Assembly (NCBI GenBank): GCA_900466745.1
Contig: UBNE01000005.1
Location: 39,454 to 103,453, forward strand
Source of the DNA: Hyphomicrobiales bacterium
Lineage (GTDB): Bacteria; Pseudomonadota; Alphaproteobacteria; Rhizobiales; Beijerinckiaceae
DNA length: 64,000 nucleotides
Reading direction: 5' to 3'
Positions 27,777 through 39,511 of this stretch are shown here, one piece after another. A program made the position numbers and the translations under genes. The notes under the pieces were generated by a model, which saw nothing but the letters and a program-made list of their open reading frames with translations, made no database searches and had not been told where the DNA came from. How positions within the stretch are numbered: the stretch's first letter is position 1; the number at the start of each line of letters is the position of its first letter.

Positions 27777-28520
27777 TCAGCGGCCGCCGGTCACGTTCAG
27801 GACGCTGCCATTGGTGTAGGAGGCTTCGTCGGAGAGCAGCCAGGCGATGGCCAGCGCCACCTCATGGGCCGTGCCCTCGCGCTTCATCGGCAACTGGTCG
27901 CGCATCTGCGCGACGCGGTCGGGCAGGCCGCCGCTGGCATGGATCTCGGTGTCGATGATGCCGGGCCGGACCGCGTTGACGCGGATGCCCTCGGCGGCGA
28001 CCTCGCGGGCGAGGCCGAGCGTGAAGACGTCGATCCCCGCCTTGGAGGCGGCGTAGTCGACATACTGGCCGGCGGCGGTCAGCACCGCCGCGGCCGAGGA
28101 CAGGTTGACGATGCCGCCGCCCTGCCCGCCATGGCGGGTGGACATCCGCTTCACCGCCTCGCGGGCGCAGAGGAAGCTGCCGGTGAGGTTGATCCGGAAC
28201 ATCCGCTCCAGCCGCTCGACGCTCATCTCGTCGATGCGCTGCGGCCGGTCGACGACGCCGGCATTGTTGACCAGCGCCGTCAGGCGGCCGAGCGCGTCGG
28301 CGGCGGCGAAGATCGCCAGCACGTCGGCCTCGCTGCCGACATCGCCCCTGACCGCCGCGCCGCGCCGGCCCAGCGCCTCGACGGCGGCGACCGTCTCGGC
28401 CGCGGCCTGCGCATTGGCCTGGTAGTTGACGACGACGTCGTAGCCGCGCTCCGCCAGCAGGATGGCGGCGGCGCGGCCGATGCCGCGGCTGCCGCCGGTG
28501 ACGATCGCAACGCCCGACAC
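27777..28520 (-). CDS. SDR family oxidoreductase
   Basis: 247-residue short-chain dehydrogenase with GGSRGIG (9-15), NNAGV, LSSAAAV and YAASKAG motifs. It resembles FabG-like 3-ketoacyl reductases and sugar dehydrogenases, and the substrate is unknown. The start is GTG 28520 with GGGGGAGAG upstream, only 16 bases after odhB, so it is probably cotranscribed with the TCA block, where it is not a usual member. Confidence 0.9.
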   Translation of the reverse strand: MSGVAIVTGGSRGIGRAAAILLAERGYDVVVNYQANAQAAAETVAAVEALGRRGAAVRGDVGSEADVLAIFAAADALGRLTALVNNAGVVDRPQRIDEMSVERLERMFRINLTGSFLCAREAVKRMSTRHGGQGGGIVNLSSAAAVLTAAGQYVDYAASKAGIDVFTLGLAREVAAEGIRVNAVRPGIIDTEIHASGGLPDRVAQMRDQLPMKREGTAHEVALAIAWLLSDEASYTNGSVLNVTGGR

Positions 28521-28536
28521 GACGCTCTCCCCCGGC

Positions 28537-29766
28537 TCAGAGGTCGAGGACGAGGCGCGCCGGATCCTCCAGCCCCTCCTTGATGCGGACGAGGAAGGTC
28601 ACCGCCTCCTTGCCGTCGATGATGCGGTGGTCGTAGCTGACCGCCAGATACATCATCGGCCGGGCCTCGATCTTGCCGTTCACCACCATCGGGCGCTCCT
28701 GGATCTTGTGCATGCCCAGGATCGCCGATTGCGGCGCGTTCAGGATCGGGGTCGACATCAGCGAGCCGTAGACGCCGCCATTCGAGATGGTGAAGGTGCC
28801 GCCCTGCATCTCCTCGATCGAGAGCTTGCCGTCGCGGGCCTTCTTGCCGAACTCGCCGATCTTCTTCTCGACGCCGGCGATGGAGAGCTGGTCGGCATCG
28901 CGCACCACCGGAACCACGAGGCCCTTGTCGGTGCCGACGGCGACGCCGATGTGGTAGTAGTTCTTGTAGACGATGTCGGTGCCGTCGATCTCGGCGTTGA
29001 CCGCCGGAATCTCCTTCAGCGCCTGCACGCAGGCCTTCACGAAGAAGCCCATGAAGCCGAGCTTGACGCCGTGCTTCTTCTCGAAGGCGTCCTTGTACTG
29101 GGCGCGCAGCGCCATGACGTTGGTCATGTCGACCTCGTTGAAGGTCGTCAGCATCGCGGCGTTGGACTGGGCCTCCTTGAGGCGGCGCGCGATGGTCTGG
29201 CGCAGCTTCGTCATCTTGACGCGCTCTTCGCGCGAGGCGTCGTCCGGCGCCGAGGGAGCGCGGAGCTGAACCGGCGCGGGAGCGGCGGCCGGGGCGGCCG
29301 CCCCGCCGGTCGCGATCGCGGCCAGCATGTCGCCCTTGGTGACGCGACCATCCTTGCCCGAGGCCGGGACGGAGGCCGGGTCGACGCCGCTCTCGGCGGC
29401 GAGCCGCGCCACGGCCGGGCCGGAATCGGCCGCCTTGGTCGCAGCCGCCTTCGGGGCCTCGGCGGCCGCCGGAGCCGGGGCGGCGGCGGGCTTGTCGTCC
29501 TTCTTCGGCGCGGCGGCGGCAGCGGCGCCGCCCTCGGCGATCGAGCCGAGCAGCGCGTTGACGCCGACGGTCTCGCCTTCCTTGGCGACGATCTCGCCGA
29601 GCACGCCGGCGGCCGGCGCGTTGACCTCCAGCGTCACCTTGTCGGTCTCGAGCTCGACGAGGGGCTCGTCGGCCTTCACCGCCTCGCCCGGCTTCTTGAA
29701 CCACTTGCCGATCGTGGCCTCGGAAACGGATTCGCCGAGGGTGGGTACGCGGATTTCGGTCGCCAT
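28537..29766 (-). CDS. odhB: 2-oxoglutarate dehydrogenase complex E2, dihydrolipoyl succinyltransferase
   Basis: Transfers the succinyl group from E1 to CoA. It has 409 residues: a lipoyl domain (1-75) with lipoylated Lys43 in ETDKVTLEV, an Ala/Pro linker, a peripheral-subunit-binding domain (about 115-150, [16 protein letters not shown]) and a catalytic domain (about 180-409) ending with [14 protein letters not shown], which holds the catalytic His and Asp. It lies downstream of sucA with a palindromic repeat in the gap. Also called sucB. Confidence 0.97.
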   Translation of the reverse strand: MATEIRVPTLGESVSEATIGKWFKKPGEAVKADEPLVELETDKVTLEVNAPAAGVLGEIVAKEGETVGVNALLGSIAEGGAAAAAAPKKDDKPAAAPAPAAAEAPKAAATKAADSGPAVARLAAESGVDPASVPASGKDGRVTKGDMLAAIATGGAAAPAAAPAPVQLRAPSAPDDASREERVKMTKLRQTIARRLKEAQSNAAMLTTFNEVDMTNVMALRAQYKDAFEKKHGVKLGFMGFFVKACVQALKEIPAVNAEIDGTDIVYKNYYHIGVAVGTDKGLVVPVVRDADQLSIAGVEKKIGEFGKKARDGKLSIEEMQGGTFTISNGGVYGSLMSTPILNAPQSAILGMHKIQERPMVVNGKIEARPMMYLAVSYDHRIIDGKEAVTFLVRIKEGLEDPARLVLDL

Positions 29767-29796
29767 GTCAGGCCTCTTCTTATTCGGATCTCAGGG

Positions 29797-29898
29797 GATC
29801 ATCCCGGGCGGAGCGAAACGCAGGCCCGGGATCCATTCCGGAACGGTTCGGGCGTCGATCCCGGATCGGCTTCGCGCGGGCGGCCTGTCCGGGACGAC
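29797..29898. repeat. Intergenic palindromic repeat in the sucA-odhB gap
   Basis: Begins GATCATCCCGGGCG and ends GTCCGGGACGAC, with inner CCCGGGATCC and GGATCGGC segments. It is related to the copies at 971-1066 and 57909-58014, and sits inside an operon. Confidence 0.7.
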
Positions 29899-29905
29899 GT
29901 GTTCA

Positions 29906-32863
29906 TCAGGCGGCGAAGGCCTCGTCGAGGAAGGCGTTGAGCTGCGCCGTGTGCTTGGACATCAGGCCGGTCGCGGTCGCGGCCGAGGCCGGGCGGCCGA
30001 CATAGCGCGGCCGCTTCGACTTCGAGCCGGCATGGCCCAGTACCCATTCGAGATAGGGCTCGACGAAGGTCCAGGAGCCCATGTTCTTCGGCTCCTCCTG
30101 GCACCAGACCACATCGGCGCCCTTGAAGCGCGCCAGCTCCTGCGCCAGCGTCTTCAGCGGGAACGGGTAGAGCTGCTCGACGCGCATCAGATAGACGTCG
30201 TCGATGCCGCGCTTCTCGCGCTCCTCCAGCAGGTCGTAATAGACCTTGCCCGAGCAGAGCACGACCCGGCGGATCTTCGAATCCTTGGCGAGCTTGGTGG
30301 TCGACTTGCCGCGCTCGGCGTCGTCCGCCAGCACGCGGTGGAAGGTCGAGCCCTCGGCGAGCTGCGCCAGGTCGGAGACGCAGCGCTTGTGGCGCAGCAG
30401 CGACTTCGGCGTCATCAGGATCAGCGGCTTGCGGAAGTCGCGCTTGAGCTGCCGGCGCAGGATGTGGAAGTAGCTCGCCGGGGTGGAGCAGTTCGCCACC
30501 TGCATGTTGTCCTCGGCGCACATCTGCAGGAAGCGCTCGAGGCGGGCGGAGGAGTGCTCCGGCCCCTGGCCCTCATAGCCGTGCGGCAGCAGGCAGACGA
30601 GGCCCGACATGCGCAGCCATTTGCGCTCGCCCGAGGAGATGAACTGGTCGAACACCACCTGCGCGCCATTGGCGAAGTCGCCGAACTGGGCCTCCCAGCA
30701 GGTCAGCGCGTTCGGCTCCGACAGCGAATAGCCGTATTCGAAGCCGAGCACCGCCTCTTCCGAGAGCATCGAGTTGATGACCTCGTAGCGGGCCTGGTCG
30801 TCGCGGATATGGTTGAGCGAGGTGTGGCGGGCCTCCGTCTCCTGGTCGATCAGCACCGAATGGCGCTGCGAGAAGGTGCCGCGCTCGCAATCCTGGCCCG
30901 AGAGGCGCACCGGATTGCCGTCGAGCAGCAGCGAGCCGAAGGCCAGCGCCTCGGCGGTCGCCCAGTCGATGCCCTCGCCGGCCTCGACCGCCTTGCGGCG
31001 GTTGTCGAGGAAGCGCTGGATCGTCCGGTGGACGTTGAAGCCGGCCGGCACCGCGGTGATCTTCTCGGTGATCTCCTTCAGCGTCTCCGCCGGCACGCCG
31101 GTGGCGCCGCGGCGCGGATCGTCCTCGTCGGCGCGGATCGCCTTCATCCCGGCCCAGCGGCCGTCGAGCCAGTCGGCCTTGTTCGGCTTGAAGCTCTGCC
31201 CGGCCTCGAACTCGACCTCGAGCCTGGCCTTCCAGGCGGCGCGCATCGCGTCGAGCTCGCCGGCGTTGACGACGCCCTCGGCGGCGAGCTTCTCGCCATA
31301 GAGCTCCAGCGTGGTCTTGTGGCCGCGGATCTTGCGGTACATCAGCGGCTGGGTGAAGCCCGGCTCGTCGCCCTCGTTATGGCCGAAGCGGCGATAGCAG
31401 AACATGTCGATCACGACCGGCTTATGGAACTTCTGCCGGAACTCGATCGCCACCTTGGCGGCGAAGACCACCGCTTCCGGATCGTCGCCGTTCACATGGA
31501 AGACCGGCGCCTCGACCATCTTCGCCACGTCGGACGGATAGGGCGAGGAGCGCGAATAGCGCGGATAGGTGGTGAAGCCGATCTGGTTGTTGATGATGAA
31601 GTGCAGCGAGCCGCCGGTGCGGTGGCCCTTCAGCCCGGAGAGGCCGAGGCACTCCGCCACCACGCCCTGCCCGGCGAAGGCCGCGTCGCCATGGATCAGC
31701 AGCGGCAGCACCTTGGAGCGCTCGACGATGTCGCCGAACTGGTCCTGCTTGGCGCGCACCTTGCCGAGCACCACGGGGTCGACGATCTCGAGATGCGACG
31801 GGTTGGCGGTCAGCGAGATATGGACGTTGTTGCCGTCGAACTCGCGGTCCGAGGAAGCACCGAGATGGTACTTCACGTCGCCCGAGCCCTCGACGTCGTC
31901 GGGCGCGAAGGAACCGCCCTTGAACTCGTGGAACAGCGCCCGATGCGGCTTGCCGAGAACCTGCGTCAGCACGTTGAGGCGGCCGCGATGGGCCATGCCG
32001 AAGACGATGTCGCGCACGCCGAGCGCGCCGCCGCGCTTGATGATCTGCTCCAGCGCCGGCACCAGCGCCTCGGCGCCGTCGAGCCCGAAGCGCTTGGTGC
32101 CGGTGTATTTCAGGTCGAGGAACTTCTCGAAGCCCTCGGCCTCGACCAGCTTGTTCAGGATCGCCTTCTTGCCTTCCTTGGTGAAGGCGATCTCCTTGTC
32201 CGGCCCCTCGATGCGCTCCTGCAGCCAGGCCTTCTGCTCGGGATCGGAGATGTGCATGAACTCGATGCCGACCGTGCCGCAATAGGTCCGCTGCAGGATC
32301 GAGACCATCTCGCGGACGGTGGCGAACTCCATCCCGAGCACGTTGTCGATGAAGATCTTGCGGTCGAGATCGGCCTCGGTGAAGCCGAAGGCGGCCGGCG
32401 ACAATTCGTCGTCGTCGGTGCGCGTCTCGATGCCGAGCGGGTCGAGCTTGGCGTAGAGATGGCCGCGCATGCGGTAGGCGCGGATCAGCATGATGGCGCG
32501 CACGGAATCGCGGGTCGCCTGCTGCACATCGGCGGCGGAGAGCGCGGTGCCGGCGGCCTTGGCCTTGGCGCCGAGCTTGTCGGAGACCGCCTTCTCGACC
32601 TGCGCCCAGTTGCCGTCCAGCGCCGAGACCAGCTCGCCGCTGGCGGGAAGCGGCCAGTTGGGCTGCTTCCAGGAGGCGCCCCTGGCGTTCTCCAGCACGA
32701 GCTTCCTGTCGTCCTTCAGGGCGCCGAAAAAGCTCCGCCACTGCTCGTCGACCGACTTGGGGTCGGCCTCGTAGCGGGCATAGAGATCCTCGATATAGGC
32801 CGCATTGCCGCCATAGAGGAAGCCGGTCTGCGCGAGAGCCTCGTTGATGTCCTGGCGAGCCAT
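29906..32863 (-). CDS. sucA: 2-oxoglutarate dehydrogenase E1 component
   Basis: Thiamine-diphosphate decarboxylase that feeds the 2-oxoglutarate dehydrogenase complex; 985 residues, the usual length. The N-terminal E1 segment (GGNAAYIEDLYARYE), the substrate-binding HRGRLNVLTQVLGKP and the GDAAFAGQG motif binding ThDP-Mg are visible. The start ATG 32863 follows GGCAGGAGC, and a small in-frame upstream extension is unlikely. It lies between sucD and odhB on the same strand. Confidence 0.97.
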   Translation of the reverse strand: MARQDINEALAQTGFLYGGNAAYIEDLYARYEADPKSVDEQWRSFFGALKDDRKLVLENARGASWKQPNWPLPASGELVSALDGNWAQVEKAVSDKLGAKAKAAGTALSAADVQQATRDSVRAIMLIRAYRMRGHLYAKLDPLGIETRTDDDELSPAAFGFTEADLDRKIFIDNVLGMEFATVREMVSILQRTYCGTVGIEFMHISDPEQKAWLQERIEGPDKEIAFTKEGKKAILNKLVEAEGFEKFLDLKYTGTKRFGLDGAEALVPALEQIIKRGGALGVRDIVFGMAHRGRLNVLTQVLGKPHRALFHEFKGGSFAPDDVEGSGDVKYHLGASSDREFDGNNVHISLTANPSHLEIVDPVVLGKVRAKQDQFGDIVERSKVLPLLIHGDAAFAGQGVVAECLGLSGLKGHRTGGSLHFIINNQIGFTTYPRYSRSSPYPSDVAKMVEAPVFHVNGDDPEAVVFAAKVAIEFRQKFHKPVVIDMFCYRRFGHNEGDEPGFTQPLMYRKIRGHKTTLELYGEKLAAEGVVNAGELDAMRAAWKARLEVEFEAGQSFKPNKADWLDGRWAGMKAIRADEDDPRRGATGVPAETLKEITEKITAVPAGFNVHRTIQRFLDNRRKAVEAGEGIDWATAEALAFGSLLLDGNPVRLSGQDCERGTFSQRHSVLIDQETEARHTSLNHIRDDQARYEVINSMLSEEAVLGFEYGYSLSEPNALTCWEAQFGDFANGAQVVFDQFISSGERKWLRMSGLVCLLPHGYEGQGPEHSSARLERFLQMCAEDNMQVANCSTPASYFHILRRQLKRDFRKPLILMTPKSLLRHKRCVSDLAQLAEGSTFHRVLADDAERGKSTTKLAKDSKIRRVVLCSGKVYYDLLEEREKRGIDDVYLMRVEQLYPFPLKTLAQELARFKGADVVWCQEEPKNMGSWTFVEPYLEWVLGHAGSKSKRPRYVGRPASAATATGLMSKHTAQLNAFLDEAFAA

Positions 32864-32890
32864 GATGCTCCTGCCTTCCTTCCCGCTTGA

Positions 32891-32954
32891 GTCATGCCCG
32901 GACCCTTGCCCGGACATCCTTCAACTTGCCGTCATGCCCGGGCTCGGCCCGGGC
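32891..32954. repeat. Tandem short palindromes in the sucD-sucA gap
   Basis: Two GTCATGCCCGG units, one with a GTCCGGGCAAGGGTCCGGGC-like hairpin and one with GCCCGGGC facing GCCCGGGC (32936-32943, 32947-32954). Similar to the unit at 58985-59064. The rest of 32955-33031 shows nothing clear. Confidence 0.55.
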
Positions 32955-33031
32955 ACCTCCTGGCGGTTTTCGGTCGCGGCTCCGGCACGAGATGGCGGGG
33001 TCTGACCCGGCCACGACGCGCCGAAGGCGCG

Positions 33032-33916
33032 TCAGCCCTTCAACACTTCGACCAAGGTCTTTCCAAGGCGCGCCGGCGAGGGCGAGACCTTGATGCCGGC
33101 GGCTTCCATCGCCGCGATCTTGTCCTCGGCGCCGCCCTTGCCGCCCGAGATGATCGCGCCGGCATGGCCCATGCGGCGGCCGGGAGGGGCCGTGCGGCCG
33201 GCGATGAAGCCGACCATCGGCTTCTTGCGGCCGCGCTTGGCCTCGTCCTTGATGAACTGCGCCGCGTCCTCCTCGGCCGAGCCGCCGATCTCGCCGATCA
33301 TGACGATCGACTCGGTCTTCGGGTCGGCCAGGAACATCTCCAGCATGTCGATGAACTCGGTGCCCTTGACCGGGTCGCCGCCGATGCCGACGGCCGTGGT
33401 CTGGCCGAGGCCCTCGCGGGTGGTCTGGAACACCGCCTCATAGGTCAGCGTGCCGGAGCGCGAGACGATGCCGACCGAGCCGGGCTTGAAGATGTTGGCC
33501 GGCATGATGCCGATCTTCGACTCGCCGGCGGTGACGACGCCCGGGCAGTTCGGCCCGATCAGGCGGGTCTTGGAGCCCGAGAGCGAGCGCTTGACGCGCA
33601 CCATGTCGAGCACCGGGATGCCCTCGGTGATGCAGATCACCAGCGGGATCTCGGCATCGATCGCCTCGCAGATCGCGTCCGCGGCGCCCGGCGGCGGCAC
33701 ATAGACGACCGAAGCGGTGGCGCCGGTCTTCTCCTTGGCCTCGGCGACCGTGTCGAAGACGGGCAGGCCGAGATGGACCGCGCCGCCCTTCCCCGGCGAG
33801 GTGCCGCCGACCATCTGCGTGCCATAGGCGATCGCCTGCTCGGAATGGAAGGTGCCGTTCTTGCCGGTGAAGCCCTGGCAGATGACCTTGGTGTTCTTGT
33901 CGATCAGGATGGACAT
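33032..33916 (-). CDS. sucD: Succinate--CoA ligase, ADP-forming, alpha subunit
   Basis: 294 residues. A CoA-binding Rossmann domain lies at the N-terminus ([17 protein letters not shown]), and the ligase domain has the phosphorylated His in [12 protein letters not shown]. With SucC it makes ATP or GTP from succinyl-CoA. It starts nine bases after the sucC stop codon. Confidence 0.97.
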   Translation of the reverse strand: MSILIDKNTKVICQGFTGKNGTFHSEQAIAYGTQMVGGTSPGKGGAVHLGLPVFDTVAEAKEKTGATASVVYVPPPGAADAICEAIDAEIPLVICITEGIPVLDMVRVKRSLSGSKTRLIGPNCPGVVTAGESKIGIMPANIFKPGSVGIVSRSGTLTYEAVFQTTREGLGQTTAVGIGGDPVKGTEFIDMLEMFLADPKTESIVMIGEIGGSAEEDAAQFIKDEAKRGRKKPMVGFIAGRTAPPGRRMGHAGAIISGGKGGAEDKIAAMEAAGIKVSPSPARLGKTLVEVLKG

Positions 33917-33925
33917 GTCTGCTCC

Positions 33926-35122
<1,197 letters not shown>

Positions 35123-35159
35123 GTGCTCGGTTTCCCTGACAGCGACAAATGAAGACGAA

Positions 35160-35192
35160 AAGGCGGCGGAGCGTATCGACGTCCGCCGCCTT
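35160..35192 (-). terminator. Hairpin terminator or attenuator between mdh and sucC
   Basis: Perfect 11-bp stem AAGGCGGCGGA / TCCGCCGCCTT with an 11-base loop. On the minus strand it is followed by TTCGTCTTCATTT, moderately U-rich. It lies 8 bases past mdh and 37 before the sucC start, so it probably sets the mdh to sucCDAB ratio. Confidence 0.7.
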
Positions 35193-35200
35193 CGACTAGC

Positions 35201-36166
<966 letters not shown>

Positions 36167-36450
36167 CTAGTCCTTCTCTTCTGGCGCTTCGCGCGGGGCA
36201 CCGACCGCTGCCGGCTCCGGCATCCGGAATGCCTTGGCCCGATCCCCTGGCGGTGAAAAGCCGGCAGGCCGGACAAACCGTGGGTTCCTTTGGCCCAAAC
36301 CGGCCTTTTGCCGCAACCCTTGCCGGAAAAGCGGCTTTTCCGGGGCGCGCCGCGACCGCGCCCGCCCCGCAATGGCGAGGCCCTGATTTTTCAAGGACTT
36401 GCGTCGAGGCCCGGGCCGCAGGACCGGCAGGCGGGGCCCGAAACCGACTG

Positions 36451-36474
36451 ATTACAATTTACATAATCTGTAAT
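36451..36474. promoter_or_regulatory. AT-rich dyad ATTACA-N12-TGTAAT upstream of mdh
   Basis: Inverted repeat with arms ATTACA and TGTAAT in a strikingly AT-rich patch inside the 327-base gap between the tetR stop and mdh start. It could be an operator for the adjacent TetR regulator, or part of the mdh promoter. The remainder of the gap is GC-rich with no recognisable element. Confidence 0.4.
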
Positions 36475-36490
36475 TGGTTACCGGATTTGC

Positions 36491-37090
36491 TCACACGATC
36501 CCGCTACCGAGCACCCGCAGGATCACCCGGATCAGGGTCGAGAGCCGGGTGTCGACGGAGGCCTGCGGCACGTCCGCCTCCAGCGCCAGCGAGGCCGGAT
36601 GGATGAAGCGGTTGGTGGCGTCGATGACGAAGGCGATCGCCCTGTCGCGGTCGCGCGGCTCGAACACGCCGGTCGCGATTCCCTCGTCGACGACCCGCTC
36701 GAACAGCGCCCGGACGCGGGTGCGGTTGCGCCGGCTGACGGCATGGCGCTTGGCGACGGCGAGCGAGAGCGCGGCGAAGAGATGCGGGTCCTCGCTCAGC
36801 AGGTCGCGATTGGCCTTGGCGAGGCCGAGGATCAGCCGCTCGAGCTTGTCGTCGGCCGGGTCCGGCCCGTCGGCGATGTCGGCGAGCTTGCGCTCCGTCG
36901 CCTTGAGCCAGACATCGACCACCGCGTCGATCAGCGCCACGCGCGAGGGAAAGTAGCGGTAGACATTGGCATGGGTCATGCCGGCCTCTTCCGCCACGGC
37001 GACGACGGTGAAGCGCTTCAGCCCGAACCGGCGCAGATGCTCGCCCGCGACCGTGAGAATGCGTGTCTCGCTCGGCTCGCGCTGGGGCAT
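36491..37090 (-). CDS. TetR/AcrR family transcriptional regulator
   Basis: 199 residues: a TetR DNA-binding domain (about 8-55; FTVVAVAEEAGMTHANVYRYF) and a helical ligand-binding domain. MTHANVYRYFPSR is a classical recognition helix. There is no obvious divergent target; its downstream neighbour on the same strand is mdh. The ligand is unknown. Confidence 0.9.
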   Translation of the reverse strand: MPQREPSETRILTVAGEHLRRFGLKRFTVVAVAEEAGMTHANVYRYFPSRVALIDAVVDVWLKATERKLADIADGPDPADDKLERLILGLAKANRDLLSEDPHLFAALSLAVAKRHAVSRRNRTRVRALFERVVDEGIATGVFEPRDRDRAIAFVIDATNRFIHPASLALEADVPQASVDTRLSTLIRVILRVLGSGIV

Positions 37091-37124
37091 GGCTCAGTTG
37101 CCCAGCCGCTCGCAAGACCTCGCC

Positions 37125-37268
37125 GTCATTCCGGGGCATCGCGCAGCGATGAGCCCGGAACCCATGAACACCGACCTCGGTCGCGCAAGCACGACGACAG
37201 CCGCGGCTCGAAGCCGAGAGGCAGTGTTCATGGGTTCCGGGCTCGCCCTACGGGCGCCCCGGAATGAC
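37125..37268. repeat. Long palindromic repeat GTCATTCCGGGG...CCCCGGAATGAC
   Basis: About 144 bases. The ends GTCATTCCGGGGC and GCCCCGGAATGAC are exact complements, and inner GAGCCCGGAACCCATGAACA pairs with TGTTCATGGGTTCCGGGCTC. It sits between tetR and zapE. A second copy with the same arms but a different centre is at 54138-54285. Confidence 0.85.
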
Positions 37269-37296
37269 GGATCGAGGTTCCCGCGGCCGCCCGTCA

Positions 37297-38475
37297 TCAC
37301 GTCTCCACCAGCCCCGTCGTATCGCCGCTCGCGGCCGAGTCCGGCCGGCCATGCGGCATGCCGAGATAATCCTCCGAACGCATCTCGATCAGCCGCGAGA
37401 CGGTGCGGTCGAACTCGAACGCCTCGCGCCCCTGCGTCGCATGATAGAGCTCGTGCGGCTCGGCCGCAGCCGAGGCGACGAGCTTCACATGATGCTCGTA
37501 GAGCGTGTCGATCAGGATGATGAAGCGCTTGGCCTCGTTGCGCCGGTCGTAGTTCAGGATCGGGATGTCGTCGAGCACCAGCGTATGGAAGCGCTGCGCC
37601 AGCGCGATGTAGTCCGAGGCGCCATAGGCCTGGGCGCAGAGATCGGCGAAGCTCGCCCGCGCCACGCCGCCGGCCGCCTGCGGCAGCACCAGCTCGTGCC
37701 CCTGCACGGTAAGCACGGTGCGCCGCCCCTGCGCCGTGCCGGAGAGCGCCTTGAAGGCGGCGTCGAGCGCGGCCTTGGCCTTCTCATCGGCCGGGACATG
37801 GTAGACCGGGGCGCCGCCGAGCTTCTCCAGCCGGAAATCGGTGCGCGCATCGAGCTTCAGCACCTCGACCTTTGTCTGGAGGAGCTGGATGAAGGGCAGG
37901 AACAGCGCCCGGTTGAGGCCGCCCTCATAGAGCCGCGACGGCTCGACATTGGAGGTCGCCACCACCACGACGCCGGCGGCGAACAGCGCCGTGAACAGCC
38001 GCCCGAGGATCATCGCATCGGCGATGTCGGTCACGGTGAATTCGTCGAAGCAGAGCAGATAGGCCTCCTCCGCCAGCTCCGCCGCGACGGGCGCGATCGG
38101 GTCGCCGTCCTTGACCTCCCCCGTCTTGATCTTCTGGCGGTAGGCGTTGATGCGGCGATGCACATCGGCCAGGAATTCGTGGAAATGCACCCGCAGCTTG
38201 CGCTTCACCGGCGCGGCCTCGAAGAACATGTCCATCAGCATGGTCTTGCCGCGGCCGACCGAGCCCCAGATATAGAGCCCCTTCGGCGCCTCGCTCGTCT
38301 CGGGCTTCTTGCCGAAGAGCCAGCCGAGCGCGCTGCCCTTGCGGGCGAGGCGGCGGGCGGCGAGCGTCGCGGTCAGCGCCTCGAGCTTCCTCACCACCGC
38401 GAGCTGGGCGGGATCGCGCTCGATGGCGCCCGCCTCGACCAGGGCGGCATAGCGGTCGGTGATCGAGGCTGGCAT
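37297..38475 (-). CDS. zapE: Cell division protein ZapE / AFG1-like ATPase
   Basis: P-loop ATPase of 392 residues. Walker A GSVGRGKT is followed by MLMDMFFE, Walker B is LLCFDEF, and SNVEPSRLYEGG is typical of the AFG1/ZapE family. In E. coli ZapE acts at the Z-ring, while the mitochondrial homologue aids turnover of respiratory subunits. Start ATG 38475 gives the conserved N-terminus SITDRYAALVEAG. In many alphaproteobacteria the gene neighbours mdh, as it does here apart from the TetR gene. Confidence 0.93.
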   Translation of the reverse strand: MPASITDRYAALVEAGAIERDPAQLAVVRKLEALTATLAARRLARKGSALGWLFGKKPETSEAPKGLYIWGSVGRGKTMLMDMFFEAAPVKRKLRVHFHEFLADVHRRINAYRQKIKTGEVKDGDPIAPVAAELAEEAYLLCFDEFTVTDIADAMILGRLFTALFAAGVVVVATSNVEPSRLYEGGLNRALFLPFIQLLQTKVEVLKLDARTDFRLEKLGGAPVYHVPADEKAKAALDAAFKALSGTAQGRRTVLTVQGHELVLPQAAGGVARASFADLCAQAYGASDYIALAQRFHTLVLDDIPILNYDRRNEAKRFIILIDTLYEHHVKLVASAAAEPHELYHATQGREAFEFDRTVSRLIEMRSEDYLGMPHGRPDSAASGDTTGLVET

Positions 38476-38643
38476 GGCGGCAGGAGACGAGGGCTCGCGA
38501 CAAGGAGCCTCCGGGTTACGGCAGCACGATCCCCACCGCAACCCCGCCCTGCCCGGGCGGCCCCGAAACGCATCATCCCGGCGCGGACGGGCCGGCCGGG
38601 ATGACGGGAGGGGTGCGCGCCGGCCGCGGCCGGCGCCGGAGGC

Positions 38644-39474
38644 TTACTCGCCCTTGTTGATCGTCACCGGCTTCAGCGCGTTGTCGGGCATGCCGTACTT
38701 CTTGATCAGCGCGTCATAGGTGCCGTTTTCCTGGAGCTTGCCGAGCGCGGCGGTGACGGCCTCGCGCAGTTGCGTGCCTTCCGCCGTCTTGGCGAAGGGG
38801 ATGCCGGAGAGCGACTGGGTGAAGGGCTTGCCGAGCGGGATATAGGTGTTCGGCTCCATCTTCTGGAAATGGCCCATCGTCTCGCTGCCCTGGACGCCGC
38901 CCTGCAGGCGCTGCGTCTTGAGCTGGGTGCGGGCGTCGACCGAGCCTTCCGTGCCGACCACCGTGATCGCCGGCTTGCCCTTGGCGACGCAGTTCTTCTC
39001 GCTCCACTCGCCGATCTGGCGCGGCCAGTTGGTCGAGCGGCTGGCGCCGACGCTCTTGCCGCAGAGATCCTCGGGGGTCTTGATCGTGTCCTTGAACGGC
39101 GTGACCGTGTAGAACTGCGCGCCCGAAACCATGTAGTCGATGAAGTCGACCTGCTCGCGCCGGGCCGGCAGGTCGCTCATGCCGGCCATCGCCATGTCGA
39201 CGCGGCCGGTCTGGATCGAGGGCAGCATCTGGGCGAAGGCGGTTTCCTGCCACTCGATCTTGAAGCCGAGCTCCTTGCCGATGGCCTCGCCGAGATCGAT
39301 GTCGAAGCCCGAGAGCTGGTTGGTCGCCGGGTCCTTGAAGGCGATCGGCGGATAGTTCGGCTGGGTCGCGACGACGATCTTGCCGGCGCTCTTGATCCGG
39401 TCGGGAACCGTCTGGGCCTGCGCGGCCAGGGCGGTCCCGGCGAGCAGCGCCGCCGTCAGTGTCAAACGAAGCAT
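38644..39474 (-). CDS. Polar amino acid ABC transporter substrate-binding protein
   Basis: 276 residues with a signal peptide ending in ALAAQA (cleavage near 20-21) and a type-II binding fold (SBP_bac_3): KIVVATQPNYPPIAF, GFDIDLGEAIGKELG, and MLPSIQTGRVDMAMAGM. Such proteins bind polar amino acids or opines. It is last of a four-gene operon after the ATPase, with argH-like, permease and ATPase genes upstream. Two Cys (about 139 and 163) may form a disulfide. Confidence 0.92.
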   Translation of the reverse strand: MLRLTLTAALLAGTALAAQAQTVPDRIKSAGKIVVATQPNYPPIAFKDPATNQLSGFDIDLGEAIGKELGFKIEWQETAFAQMLPSIQTGRVDMAMAGMSDLPARREQVDFIDYMVSGAQFYTVTPFKDTIKTPEDLCGKSVGASRSTNWPRQIGEWSEKNCVAKGKPAITVVGTEGSVDARTQLKTQRLQGGVQGSETMGHFQKMEPNTYIPLGKPFTQSLSGIPFAKTAEGTQLREAVTAALGKLQENGTYDALIKKYGMPDNALKPVTINKGE

Positions 39475-39511
39475 TGGGTTTCTCCCTCTGATGATAGCCG
39501 TTCGCCGCCGC

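Noticed and set aside
29327..32890. 1187-residue open frame on the plus strand opposite sucA and odhB
   Set aside because: It is antisense to two unmistakable genes. Its composition (Ala, Arg, Leu, Gly, His rich, few Lys) is what GC-rich DNA gives in a shadow frame, and no domain is recognisable.
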